A stretch of DNA of 64,000 nt from Silene conica (lineage: Eukaryota > Streptophyta > Magnoliopsida > Caryophyllales > Caryophyllaceae). The stretch lies in contig CM055313.2 in assembly GCA_029255685.2 (NCBI GenBank), positions 53,483,579 through 53,547,578 of the forward strand, given 5' to 3'. A program made the translations under genes and the position numbers. Shown in pieces: positions 1 through 12,421 of this stretch (positions are counted from its first letter, which is position 1; every line of letters begins with the position of its first letter). Below the pieces are notes generated by a model. It saw nothing but the letters and a program-made list of their open reading frames with translations, ran no database searches and was not told the DNA's origin.

Positions 1-393
1 ACTCGTATGACCTATAAATAAAGGAAGTTTAACAACATTATGTTGGTAATGCGTAGTGGTTATAGTAAGTGATGTATGAGTTATATGTGTGAGTATACCG
101 TGTCTTTATACCTTGTTGAACTTTGGGAGGAAGTTCTCTTTTAGGGGGAGTGAATGCAATATTTTGGAAATAAGAAAGGAAAGTGAGTAAGTTATTAGAC
201 ATAGTGATAACATGTGTCTAAAGGAACGAGAGTAAGATGAGCATGAGTATGGGAAACAAGTAAGAGTATGTGTATAAGAGTAAACGAGTGCGATTGTTAG
301 GGAGGATATAAGACTTGACTTGAATCATGGATGAGAGAATGTGGAAATTGCAAGGGAAGAGTAAGTAGGTAAACCTTAAGGGCGAGATGAGAG
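1..393 (+). mobile_element. Decayed Gypsy 3' region and LTR start
   Basis: No credible gene is present. A purine-rich tract near 128-153 is followed by TGAATGCAAT, which resembles the polypurine tract and LTR start of plant Ty3/Gypsy elements read on the plus strand. A similar tract recurs near 1480-1505, followed by TGTAATACGC. I infer broken Gypsy terminal sequence that later served as the target of Copia insertions. Family assignment is weak. Confidence 0.35.
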
Positions 394-1433
394 TGTGGGG
401 AATAAAGCATGTATTCACCCTAAACTTGCAGGATTATAATGAAAAATACAGTTGTGTTTATAGTCATAAGATTAAAAAGGATAAGAAAAAGAATTCAACC
501 TTTGGTCCTTTGTGCTTATGGCCTAAGAACAGGAATTAAAGTAAATTCCCTCCTATAACTTGCACCCAAGACTTGATTGAGATGATGCCGCGTGTGCTAG
601 AAAATACTCTCCAATTGCCTTGCAATATGGGGAGAGCTTTTGAGAGGTTTTAGATGTGAGATCTGAGTTTTGGGAAAAAGATGTTCTCAAAACCCTAATT
701 GTGAGAATTATGAATTACCAGTAAGTGACAAAAGGAGAAAGACTCTCCTTTTGTATTACTTAGGTCGGCCGAATGGGTCTTGGGTAAGGGTGGGCTTTTT
801 CCACTCTTACCTTATACCTTTGCGTGATTCGACCCGTTTAGCTTTAAGTTGTTCGCGGGTTTTATTTATAAATCGTAACATGTTATCAGATATTAATACA
901 GTCGATATATTAATAATGGTCTGACAAAATACGATATTGTATAATTACCCAAATTAATATAACTGTTTATATTAATACGCGAATACTATATTTAATTAAA
1001 TATAACCGTTTATATTTAATTTACGAATTAATCTTGTAATCCGTATTAGCTAAAATTATTTAATCCGTATTAAATAATAATCTCAACATCTTATTGACTA
1101 ATTTATTAGTCAACACCTCTGACTAACTGTTTAGTCATATCCGGCATAAATGTGACTGTATTTTCATACCTTCACATCTCTCAAACGTGTCCTATAGGTG
1201 TGACGTATAGGGACCAGTTGATCACCGCCATCCGTATGACAATAACGTCAAACTTATCTAGCAAGCCAACCGTTATTGATAAACGTGGATCAACTGGTAA
1301 TAATACAAAAGTATGCCCTTGTGATCCTTAAAGAGATTTAATAAGTCATTGTACTTAATTCTCAAGGACACCAGCCCCAACAGTTATGGCAATGACGTTA
1401 TCACACTACATGTGGAGGACACAATCTCCAACA
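394..1433 (-). mobile_element. Solo LTR of a Copia family
   Basis: The 1,040-bp block begins TGTGGGG and ends CTCCAACA, and it is flanked on both sides by the 5-bp duplication GAGAG (389-393 and 1434-1438). It is clearly related along its length to the paired LTRs at 1563-2625 and 10402-11464. There is no internal region, so it is a solo LTR left by LTR-LTR recombination. Orientation is taken from the related complete element, which reads on the minus strand. Confidence 0.85.
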
Positions 1434-1562
1434 GAGAGTAACAGGAAGTCGATGAGGGAGAGAGGTAAATTTCGGGGATGAAGTTCTTTTTAAGGAGGGA
1501 AAATTGTAATACGCAATATTTGTGGGACCCGTTAGGATACATTGAGAACCGTGTGAGGGCCC
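1434..1562 (+). mobile_element. Gypsy LTR fragment between two Copia insertions
   Basis: A purine tract at about 1490-1505 is followed by TGTAATACGCAATATT, as at the junction of internal region and 3' LTR in chromovirus-like Gypsy elements. The sequence is cut by the Copia element starting at 1563 and probably resumes at 11465. The element is broken. Confidence 0.4.
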
Positions 1563-2625
1563 TGTGGGGAATATAACATGAATTCACCCTAAACATGAAG
1601 GATTATAACGAAATATGCATGTGTGAATAATGGTCATAAGATAATAAAAACATGAAAAGAATTACAACCTTGGGTCCTTGCTTGAATTGGCCTAAGAATA
1701 GGAATTAAAGTAAATTCCCTCCTATAACTTGCACCCAAGACTTTGTTTGAGACGATACCGCGTGTGCTAGAAAGGCTCTCCAATTGCCTTGCAATATGGG
1801 GAGAGTTTTGTGAGGTTTAGATGTGAGATCTGAGTTTTGGGAGAAGGATCCTCTCTCAAAACCCTAATTGTGAGAATTATGAATTACCAGTAACCTGACA
1901 AAAGGAGAAGTCCTCTCCTTTTGTATTACTTCGGTCGGCCGATCCATTAGGGTAAGAGTGGGCTTTCCACTCTTACCTTATTCTAATGCGTGATTCTTCC
2001 CATTTTGCTAAAATATAATTCGCGGGTATTTATTATAAATCGTATACATGTTATCAGATATTAATGTAGTCGATACATCCATAATGGTCTGACAAAAATA
2101 CAATATTGTATAATTGGCCAAATTAATATAACTGTTTATATTAATACGCGAATTCAATATTTAATTAAATATAACCGTTTATATTTAATTTTACAAATTA
2201 ATCATGTAATCCGTACTAGCTAAAATTATTTAATCCGTATTAAATAATAATCTCAATATCTCATTGACTAATTTAATAGTCAATACCTCTGACTAATTGT
2301 TTAGTCGTATCCGGCATAAATGTGAGTGTATTTTCATACCTTCACATCTTTCCAACGTGTCCTATAGGTGTGACGTATAGAGACCAGTTGATCACCGCCA
2401 TCCGTATGACAATAACGTCAAACTTATCTAGCAAGCCAACCGTTATTGATAAACGTGGATCAACTGATAATAATACTGAAGTATGCCCTTGTGATCCTTA
2501 AAGAGATTTAATAAGTCATTGTACTAACTGTCAAGGACACCAGCCCCAACAATCTCCCACTTGTCCGTACAAGTGTATGTGCAATAACGTTATCGCACTA
2601 CATATGGAGGACACAAGCTCCAACA
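1563..2625 (-). repeat. 3' LTR of the Copia element
   Basis: It starts TGTGGGGAATATAAC and ends GCTCCAACA in plus-strand reading, matching 10402-11464 over the whole length with about 2% differences. A polypurine tract, read on the minus strand, abuts it at about 2626-2640, which marks it as the 3' LTR. Confidence 0.88.
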
Positions 2626-3416
2626 AACTCCCACTTGTCCGTACAAGTGTAGGTGCGATAACCGATTCTCATATCCTTTTAAAATTTCTCCCACTCAATG
2701 TAAGACAATTTGCAAATCCGTATTCGCAAAGGTCGTATCTCACAAGCGATCTATATCAAGAGTGGTTTCCCCGACTAGAGAGTAACTTAACTAATAAAAC
2801 GAATCTGTATTCGAGCATGGCCATGCATTTCAGTTACTACTCCTCGAGTGGCCCTGAGAAATGATAAAATCCTGATAAGGGTTTGGATATTTCCCTCAAC
2901 TCGAATCCTGCAGATGTAAGCGCGGCATGAAATGACCCAGAAAAAATCTTCTTGGCCCCTGTTACGGAAGACCGTGGGAAAGAAACCAAAGTTACCCAAA
3001 ATCTGCCTTGCTCTCAAGACACAGTTGAAAGTCAAAAGACTCGACTCTAAGGAACACTATGGAGGTCCTATCCACGACCTGGCACCCAATGTTATAAAAC
3101 ATTTAGGACTCCATAATGTTGTCACGGGGTGTCCTACGAGATATCCGTATAACTCGCTTTTGTAATTGGTCAGTCAACTGTTTGACTTATGGCTCGTTGA
3201 ACCCACCATCTACCAACGTCACAAAATGACTACCTGAGTTATCAGCTCAAGTGGGTAATCAAGGACTAAAACGATGTAATGTTATTCAGTTCACTTTGTG
3301 GTGTTCAAAATTGGCGTACAATTCCACATGAAAAACAAAACATTAAATATCATAACAATGAGGTTGTAATAGAGTACACAAGAAAATGAATTATAACATG
3401 AATTCATAAAAGAGTA

Positions 3417-4600
3417 CTACAACTTAGGAACACATCTAATTCCCATGGAATTAATGTGCCCTTCATGCTTATCACGTGGTAATGCCTTCGTGAGAGGATC
3501 AGCTATGTTGTCATCCGTAGCAATCTTATCAATAAATATCTCCTTTTGCTCCCCGTAATCTCTGATTAGATGAGCTTTCCGTTGTACATGTCTAGCTTTA
3601 TTGCTAGACTTATGCTCCTTAGCTTGGAAGATGGCACCTTTATTGTCACAATAAACGGTGATTGGGTCATTCGAACTAGGCACTACTGATAGTCCTTGTA
3701 AGAATTGACGCATCCATATCGCTTCCTTAGCTGCTTCCGAAGCGGCATAGTACTCGGACTCAGTTGTAAAATCTGCTGTAACACTTTGTTTAGAACTTTT
3801 TCAGCTGACAGCAGCGCCATTAAGAGTAAAAACGAATCCAGACTGAGATTTCGAGTCGTCTCGATCCGTTTGGAAGCTAGCATCTGCGTAACCCGTGGCG
3901 CAGAGCGTCGAGTCGCCTCCGTAAGTCAATCCCCAATCTTTAGTCCTCCGTAGGTACTTAAGAATTTTTTTCACGGCCATCCAGTGTTGTTCACCTGGAT
4001 GAGCTTGGAATCGGCTTGTCATACTCAATGCATATGCAACGTCTGGACGTGTGCATATCATGGCATACATGATCGATCCTATTGCCGAAGCATAAGGAAT
4101 CCGACTCATGCGCTCTTTCTCTTCCAATGTCTTAGCTTCTTGAGTCTTGCTCAAGTGAAGCCCAGTAGCCATAGGAAGGAACCCTTTCTTGGAGTTCGTC
4201 ATGCTGAATCTCTCTAGAATCTCATCTATGTAAGACTCCTGACTGAGAAATAACCTCCGTCGTGATCTATCCCTGTAGATACGGATGCCCAAAATTCTTT
4301 GTGCCTCTCCCAAATCTTTCATCTGGAAATGGTTTTTCAACCATGCTTTAACCAAAGATAGGAGAGGTATGTCATTCCCAATCAGGAGTATGTCATCGAC
4401 ATACAGTACTAGAAAGACAATCTTGCTCCCACTCGACTTGATATAGAGACATGGTTCCTCGACTGATCGAATGAATCCATTCTCTTTTATCACTTGGTCG
4501 AAGCGATGATTCCAACTCCGTGATGCTTGCTTAAGTCCATAGATGGAACGCTTAAGCTTGCAAACCTTCTTAGGATGTTCTGGATCAATAAAACCCTCGG
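3417..4600 (-). mobile_element. Copia pol: late reverse transcriptase and RNase H
   Basis: The minus strand encodes Copia reverse-transcriptase sequence with the YVDDILLIG active-site motif, then the connection and RNase H region (ADASFQTDRDDSKSQSGFVF and the EAAKEAIW-like stretch typical of Copia), ending near the 3' LTR. It belongs to the element at 1563-11464 and follows the upstream pol block without another gene between. It is a broken copy and not expected to make a full protein. Confidence 0.85.
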
Positions 4601-4601
4601 G

Positions 4602-6904
4602 TTATACCATGTACAACTCTTCCTCCAAATAACCGTTTAAGAAGGCGGTTTTAACGTCCATTTGCCAGATTTCATAATCGTGAAATGTGGCGATCGCTAA
4701 GATAATCCGAATGGAACGCAGCATGACTACGGCTGCAAAAATCTCATCGTAGTGCAAGCCTTGCACTTGGGTGAAACCCTTAGCAACTAATCTTGCCTTG
4801 TGGATATCTTGTTGTCCTTCCACGGCATGCTTTATCTTGTAAAGCCATTTGCAGTGAAGGGGACGTACCTTTGCAGGTAGGTCCATAAGATCCCACACGT
4901 TGTTCTCATACATGGAGTCCATCTCGGATTGCATGGCTTCTAGCCATAGCTTTGAGTCAGAACTAGTCATGGCACCTTTATAGGTTGTGGGTTCATTACC
5001 CTCTAGGAGTAAGACGTCATCTATGTCATGTTCCTCGACCATACCAATGTATCTGTCCGGAGGAATAGAGACTCTTCCCGACCTCCTAGGTTCCTCAGGA
5101 ATATCTACCGCAGCCTCGGTTGAAGGAACTGTTTCCTCCAATGGTTGCTCGGTAGTTGGTTCTTCAATCTCCGATAGATCGAAGGTTCTATTACTCGACT
5201 TGCTCTCGAGAAATTCTTTCTCTAAGAACGTCGCACTAGCCGCAACAAAAACACGTTGTTCGGTTGGCGAGTAGAAGTAATGACCAAAAGTTCCCTTTGG
5301 ATAGCCTATAAAGTATGTCTTGACCGATCGCGGGCCGAGCTTATCCTCGTGTCTCCACTTGACATAAGCCTCGCAGCCCCAAACCCGAATAAAGGACAAG
5401 TTAGGGACCGTTCCCTTCCATAACTCGTATGGAGTCTTGTCAACAGCTTTAGACGGACTTCGGTTAATTATTAGAGCGGGTGACAAAAGAGCATAGCCCC
5501 ATAATGAATTAGGCACAACGGTGTGACTCATCATGGATCGAACCATATCAAATAGAGTTCGATTTCTCCATTCGGACACACCATTTAATTGTGGTGTTCC
5601 AGGTGGAGTCAACTGTAGAACGATGCCACAGTCTTTAAGGTGTTGATCAAACTCATGAGAAAGATACTCGCCACAACGATCAGATCGAACTGCTTTAATC
5701 TTTCTTCCCAGTTGGTTCTGTACCCGATTCTGGTATTCTTTGAACTTGTCAAAGGATTCACTTTTATGTTTCATTAAGTAGACATAGCCATATCTACTCA
5801 AATCATCCGTGAAAGTGATGAAATACCTATAGCCTTCTCGTGCATTGATCGACATAGGGCCACATACATCCGTATGTAGGAGTCCTAATAAGTCGGCAGC
5901 GCGCATTCCAACACCTTTGAAGGAAATATGAGTCATCTTACTGATGAGACATGATTCACACGTGCCATATGAATCGAAATCAAAGGCCGAGATAGCTCCA
6001 TTCTGTGTGAGCTGTTTTACGCGTTTCTCATTTATATGTCCCATACGGCAATGCCATAGATAAGTTTGATCTTTGTCACCAACCTTTAATCTCTTTTTAT
6101 TCACATGTATTATGTCGGTGGTTTGATCTAAAACATAAATTCCATTCATGGAAACTGCCTTGCCATAAATCATATTGTGTAACGAGAAAATACAACTATT
6201 ATTCTCTATTACAAATGAAAAACCAAGTTTGTCAAGTGCAGAAACTGAAATAATGTTTTTGGATAAACTAGGAACATAATAACAGTTATACAAAGATAAC
6301 TCGAATCCACTTGGAAGCTGGATCACGTATATTCCCCTCGAGACTGCAGCAACACGTGCTTCATTCCCGACACGCAGGTCAACCTCACCCTTGATGAGGG
6401 GTTCTTGGTTTCGGAGGCCCTGCACATGATTACATAGATGAGAACCACAACCAGTATCTAGTACCCAAGTTCTGTAACTTGCATGGTTAATCTCAATCAT
6501 GTGAATAAAAGAAGAAGAAGAAGAAGACATACCAACAGGAATAACGCGGCCTGCTTTAATGTCCTCACGATACACGGGGCATGTGCGCCTCCAATGCCCA
6601 GTCTTGTGGCAATGGTGGCATTCCATACTAGTATCCTTACTCTTTGTCTTGCCCTGTGAGTTGCTCAACTCACCGGGCCCACTCTTAACAAATCCTGGTT
6701 TCTTGAACTTAGGCTTACCTACCGCTAGGTCGCCCTGAGCTTTAGCTTTCCCCTTACCCTTACCCTTACTGGAGATCATGAGAACATCCTGCTTCACGCT
6801 CCCACTTAATTTCAGATCCTTCTCGGTCTGTACGAGAAGGGAGTGGAGCTCATGAGGAGTCTTCTTCATGTCGTTCATGTAATAGTTGGCCCTAAAGAGG
6901 GCGA
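4602..6904 (-). mobile_element. Copia gag end, protease, integrase and early RT
   Basis: This long minus-strand block carries, in order, a CCHC zinc knuckle (CHHCHKTGHWRRTCP), an aspartic protease motif (WVLDTGCGSH), an HHCC-type integrase start (WHCRMGH...CESCLISK), the integrase catalytic core (HTDVCGP..., the D in VRSDRCGEY, a Glu-bearing PQLNGVSEWRNRTL) and the beginning of Copia reverse transcriptase (DVKTAFLNG). This protease-integrase-RT order defines Ty1/Copia. It is a fossil part of the element at 1563-11464. Confidence 0.9.
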
Positions 6905-8045
6905 TGTTAGGTTCTTATACCTACTTAGTCATACTAATATATATTATCTTATAATAGGTTGATCTTATGCATGCTTAACTAGAGATTATGACGAGATTAA
7001 GGAGAATGAATGAGCTCCCTTACATTGTTATTCTCGGCAAGTTTAGGGCACAAGTGAAGTCACCTACTTCACTTGTTCTTGAGCTTATTCACACGGATGA
7101 TCCTCCTTGAACCCTCAAAGAGATGGTCTCCAAAAGATGAACACCAAGACACACTACACTCAATATTTGTATGTTATTGTGCTAGAATGAACACACAAAC
7201 TCTCTAGATTGAGAAGGAGGCACACGGTTAGGGTTAAGAAAAATAAAACTTATTTTTTTCTTTCTTTTGTTGTCTCTAAAAACAAAACCCTAATACCTTG
7301 ATGAATGAATATGTGATAAGCAAAATGAGGGAACAAAACTTCTTTTGTTCTCTCCTTGGGTTCGGCCGAAACAACATGGGTAGAGTGCCCAATCAATTTC
7401 TTCTCAATTCTCACAAATGTTCCCATGCTTATTCTTACAATTAATTACATGTCCTCACAATGTTCCTACTAATATGTATGTTGTAAGTGTGTGACATATC
7501 ACACGGTCTAAATAAGACCCATATGTGACATTGTTAGGACATTTCAATTTACGTAACATTTAGTTTAACTCTTAAACTCTCTATCGTAAATTTAGAAGTA
7601 ATTCAATAATTACTTATAGTTATTTAATTGTAATTTTATAACTACAACAATTGTAGTTAAAATAACTCATTCAAATTTAATAATTGTTTCATAAACATAT
7701 AAATGATAGTGACGACATTTCGATCACTAAAACAATTTATAATCACATTATAAATTTTCTCCTTATTTTATTCATAATCTAGAAATGATCTAACTCGTAT
7801 CGATATACAGTTATTTCATTTATTATTGAGAGAGTTGTCCTAAAGGTGTGACCTAAAGGGATCAACTGGTCACCACCGTCATTACGACAGTAATGTCAAA
7901 CTCTAGCAAGCCAATCATTACCGATTAATGTTGATCAGTTGACTTATGATAAAGAATCATCCCATGAATATTCTTTTATAGAGATTTGTCAATTTAATAT
8001 ATAATTGACGTGATCACATTATTGTCGAGGACACTTACTCCAACA
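6905..8045 (-). mobile_element. Solo LTR nested in Copia gag
   Basis: A 1,141-bp block beginning TGTTAGG and ending CTCCAACA sits between two copies of GGCGA (6900-6904 and 8046-8050), a clean 5-bp target duplication. It shares with neighbouring Copia LTRs the conserved hairpin block near 7829-7945. The TGTT/AACA ends and lack of an interior mark a solo LTR that inserted after the host Copia element. Confidence 0.9.
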
Positions 8046-8600
8046 GGCGAACCCATCATGAAGCGAATGAAGCATTCGATCAACGATTATGTTCTCACTG
8101 ATCTTGCAGTTTAGGGCCTCCAGTTTCTCAATATTCTCAATCAGGTTGAGAATATGTGGCCTAACAGCTTGGCCCTTCTGGAGTTTCGCTTCAAAGAAGC
8201 GACAAGTATGCTCATAAGAAACGATTCTCGGTGCTTTCGAGAACTCGTTAGTGAGCGTGGTGAAAATCTTGTTTGCACCATGGGAGATGAAGCGTCTTTG
8301 CAAATTGGATTCCATTGCATCGATGAGTACGTTCTTTATCGCACCCGCTTCCATGACGAAGTCGCTATGAGCGCGAACTTCGTTAGCTCTAGCTCTAGTT
8401 CCTGGGTGTGCCGGAATGGGCTCAGTCAAGTACTTGAGCTTTCCGTCAGCAATGACAGCATTCCGTAATGCTGCCTCCCAGTAAGAGAAGTTTGACCCAT
8501 CATTCCTCAGTCTAATAGACTGATTCATGGAGTCCATGAAGGCATTAAGCCAGGATTCACGTGCTAGCTTGGCACTTGGCATTGGGCCTTCACCAGCCAT
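8046..8600 (-). mobile_element. Copia gag N-terminal part
   Basis: The minus strand starts MAGEGPMPSAKLARESW and continues with the Copia gag hallmarks LRNDGSNFSYWEAALRNAV and later FEAKLQKGQAVRPHIL, the UBN2-like gag core. It lies downstream of a long leader and upstream of the zinc knuckle block in the same element. The gag region is split by the nested solo LTR to its left. It is part of a broken fossil. Confidence 0.8.
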
Positions 8601-10385
8601 TTGTTATACAGCAGTCTAAATTGATCGTGTTCTACACTCAAAAGAAGATAAAAACAAAACCATATAAGCAACTCATCGTTGTGATTTATGTCTATTTTAA
8701 ATTGTATTTAAACTCGTAGACTCATGCATTTATATAATTGATCTCCCTCAAGAATTATATAAACGATCCCAAGACTCAATTTCCGTAAATTGATAAGCCT
8801 ACAACTTGGCTAATTCCACCGTTGGAACTCTTGGTCGATAGATTTCCGTAAATCCTATCTATTAGTCCATCACAGTCTCTAGATAGTATCGAGTGACCAC
8901 GATGTTGAGATAAAATAAATCATATGTTCCCACTTACCCGACGTAGAAGGGGTCATATTATGCCTACCGACGAAGAAGGGATTCATGGGAGTCTGATTTA
9001 TAAAGACTAGTCTCAATTTTTGGTTATACGAGGAAGACCCCATCAACTCATATTTATCCATTTTAAGTGAACTAATATCTAGCATATACGTGAATGAATG
9101 AAATAAAGTGATGGCTTTGCAGGTGACACGTGACATCTGTATTGTCACAGAAAACTAAAGCGTAACCTCTACATGAGTCAGATTTCAGGCATGTTATAGG
9201 TGGTTTGGTTTTAGGCGGAATATGATGCAAGCTATTAGCGATGAAAGCATAAAATAAATGCAATAAACGTAAATAAAAGTCCTAGTGTGGCCTATCCTAC
9301 CAAAATAAACATAAAAACAACTTGGAATCCACCGTTGGACCCTAGAATCTTGTCTTGATGTTCCATCTTGGTCTTTGCAGCGGGAGTGAGCATCCGGTCT
9401 CCGTCTTTGGTCTTCACAAAATTAATAATTTAAATTACAAATATAATCCTATTTACATTCTAATTTAAATACAAAAGTAATTACATGGCAAAAACCAAAA
9501 CGGAGATACAAGATCTCAAAATTACAAACAAGACTGTGTTCCATCATTACGGTAACACAATCTTCTAAGGCCACACTAAGTTACAACCGTTTGCAAAAAT
9601 TAAATACGTTATAGAAAGCATTCAAAGGCATTCAACAAGACGATAAATAAAATGCATCAACTAAAAACAAAATTCATTCATGACATAATACCGTTATTAT
9701 GTTTAACAAATTTAACCAAACCACCTTACGAGATTAAAATTATGTGATTATACCGTTTTAATCACCTCAATTTTAATAAATTATAATCCATTATCTTAAA
9801 CCGTTTTAAAATAATATGTATCATACGAGAGTGAACCGTTTCACAAAACTTGATATAATATTTCCGTATATAGTATATTACTTTTGGCCAAGGGAAAATA
9901 AAACAAGTTATTTTTGAAAAATTAATACGCCTGTAACAGAGATGAGGTCGACCGACCGCACTTCGAGGTCGACCGACCATCTGACAGTCAAAAATAGACT
10001 TCCTGTAACAGCACCAAGGTGGACCGACCTATTAACCAAGTCGACCGACCGATCAAACGCAAAAACGAGTTTCTGGTTAAAAAACGTAAATCACTGCACT
10101 TTTAAAACCAAAACAAGTTTTTATCTTTGATTTAAAACGTGTAAATCAAAATTAAACAACAACAAAAGATTCACATATTGCTAAAAATATCGATTAATCA
10201 ACAATATGTAAATAAGAATCGAAAACAAGATCGATTACTAACAAAAGGAAAACTGCCGAAAAAAAAAACACACGCAGGAGTCAGTCGACCGACCGCAACA
10301 GTGGGTCGACCGACCGACATGGCGAAAGACGCGATTTTCAGTTTTCAAAACCTTATGAAAAACACAAATGTAAATTTCGTGGCCT
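8601..10385 (-). mobile_element. Copia untranslated leader with GGTCGACC palindromes
   Basis: No convincing coding region lies between gag and the primer-binding site. The leader is AT-rich and carries clustered GGTCGACCGACC-type palindromes at about 9948-10045 and 10284-10315. The same motif recurs in an unrelated LTR element at 13-15 kb. Confidence 0.6.
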
Positions 10386-10399
10386 TTGCTCTGATACCA
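10386..10399 (-). other. Primer-binding site (initiator methionine tRNA type)
   Basis: The minus strand reads TGGTATCAGAGCAAA directly next to the LTR at 10402, the usual plant tRNA-Met primer site. It fixes element orientation as minus and the right-hand LTR as the 5' LTR. Confidence 0.88.
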
Positions 10400-10401
10400 C
10401 T

Positions 10402-11464
10402 TGTGGGGAATATAACATGAATTCACCCTAAACATGAAGGATTATAACGAAATATGCATGTGTGAATAATGGTCATAAGATAATAAAAACATGAAAAGAA
10501 TTACAACCTTGGGTCCTTGCTTGAATTGGCCTAAGAATAGGAATTAAAGTAAATTCCCTCCTATAACTTGCACCCAAGACTTTGTTTGAGACGATACCGC
10601 GTGTGCTAGAAAGGCTTTCCAATTGCCTTGCAATATGGGGAGAGTTTTGTGAGGTTTAGATGTGAGATCTGAGTTTTGGGAGAAGGATGCTCTCTCAAAA
10701 CCCTAATTGTGAGAATTATGAATTACCAGTAACCTGACAAAAGGAGAAGTCCTCTCCTTTGGTATTACTTCGGTCGGCCGATCCATTAGGGTAAGAGTGG
10801 GCTTTCCACTCTTACCTTATTCTAATGCGTGATTCTACCCATTTTGCTAAAATATAATTCGCGGGTATTTATTATAAATCGTATACATGTTATCAGATAT
10901 TAATGTAGTCGATACATCAATAATGGTCTGACAAAAATACGATATTGTATAATTGGGCAAATTAATATAACTGTTTATATTAATGCGTGAATTCAATATT
11001 TAATTAAATATAACCGTTTATATTTAATTTTACGAATTAATCATGTAATCCGTATTAGCTAAATTTATTTAATCCGTATTAAATAATAATCTCAACATCT
11101 CATTGACTAATTTAATAGTCAATACCTCTGACTAACTTTTTAGTCGTATCCGGCATAAATGTGAGTGTATTTTCATACCTTCACATCTCTCAAACGTGTC
11201 CTATAGGTGTGACGTATAGGGACCAGTTGATCACCGTCATCCGTATGACAATAACGTCAAACTTATCTAGCAAGCCAACCGTTATTGATAAACGTGGATC
11301 AACTGATAATAATACTGAAGTATGCCCCTGTGATCCTTAAAGAGATTTAATAAGTCATTGTACTAACTGTCAAGGACACCAGCCCCAACAATCTCCCACT
11401 TGTCCGTACAAGTGTATGTGCAATGACGTTATCGCACTACATGTGGAGGACACAAGCTCCAACA
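10402..11464 (-). repeat. 5' LTR of the Copia element
   Basis: It is 1,063 bp long and collinear with 1563-2625. It sits beside the primer-binding site and ends CTCCAACA at the junction with flanking Gypsy-like sequence at 11465. The hairpin block conserved among Copia LTRs in this window lies near 11190-11310. Confidence 0.88.
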
Positions 11465-12421
11465 GTCCCATGGGTATTAGGAAGTTAAACGTTGGCCGGT
11501 TACGAGACCAAGTTAGCTTGCAGTAGACCAAGTAAAGGTTCTAGGGAGACACGGTAGGGGACACTCGATCGAGTAGGTGGTCCACTCGAACGAGTGCCAC
11601 CGAGTGTGGCCTTGGGAAGTTGGGAACTACCAAGTGGAGATCCACTACATAGAGTGCAATATCACTCGGCCAAGTAGAGATCCACTCGACCGAGTGGAGG
11701 GTCCATTCGGTCGAGTGGTGTTGCGCAGAATGCGGTTTTAAGTTCTTTTCCCCCATTTAATTTCATTTCTTCAACACTTCTTCTTCCCTATGAACTCTAT
11801 CTTTTCTCTCTAAAAATCTCCCAAATAAATTTCATGGTGATTCAAGCTTGAATTTAGGATGGAAAGCCTTCCCTTATGCCCGATCTATCTTGGTAACCCG
11901 ATTTTAAGCCTCATTCTTACTTTCTTAGTAAACCCTAACTTTTGGGGGTTTTGTGGTGGGTGTTTAACTAGTGGTTTGGTTAGTTAATATGAGTGGTTAT
12001 TAAGCCTTATTAAGGGGTTATAGTTTTTATTAGAGTACATGATACTTAGTGACAATGTTATGTGAATGTTATAGTATGTAACGGTCTTGCGAGACGGAAT
12101 CTTGTCGGAATGGATTTAGCCTGCGGATATGCTATAAGGTAGGTTAATCCTACTCGTTTTAAATATAGCATGCATTGTATATATTATAATCGATGTTGTA
12201 ACATCCCGTATTTTTGAAATCCGTAATTTTTAATAATTTAAATAAGATTTCGGAAAATTTATACTCCCTCCTATTCACAATAAACTTCCCTATTTCCATT
12301 TTCGTCTATTCACATAAACTTCCCTATTTCCTTTTTTGGTAAGTGTTTGTGTGGTCCAAATTCAATTGTATGGTGGGGTAGTGTATTTGTGTGGTCTAAA
12401 TTTAATTATATGGTGGGGTAG
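11465..12421 (+). mobile_element. Gypsy LTR remnant with CACTCG palindromes, then another LTR start
   Basis: There is no gene. It probably continues the Gypsy LTR interrupted at 1562. Between 11560 and 11725 it has repeated palindromic CACTCGANCGAGTG-like units. At 12197 TGTAACATCCCGTATTTTTG looks like the start of another Gypsy LTR, which soon runs into CTCCCTCC-type Stowaway-like sequence at about 12264. All pieces are fragmentary. Confidence 0.4.

Larger units (their letters stand above)
1563..11464 (-). mobile_element. Ty1/Copia LTR retrotransposon, broken, with nested solo LTR
   Basis: Two 1,063-bp LTRs (1563-2625 and 10402-11464) bracket a minus-strand interior. The interior holds a primer-binding site, a long leader, gag, zinc knuckle, protease, integrase, reverse transcriptase and RNase H in Copia order. 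Flanking 5-mers are GGCCC and GTCCC, a target duplication differing at one base. By eye the LTRs differ at about 22 positions, roughly 2%; at a commonly used plant LTR rate this suggests under about one million years. A second LTR (6905-8045) is inserted in its gag region. The copy is broken in several places. Confidence 0.9.
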
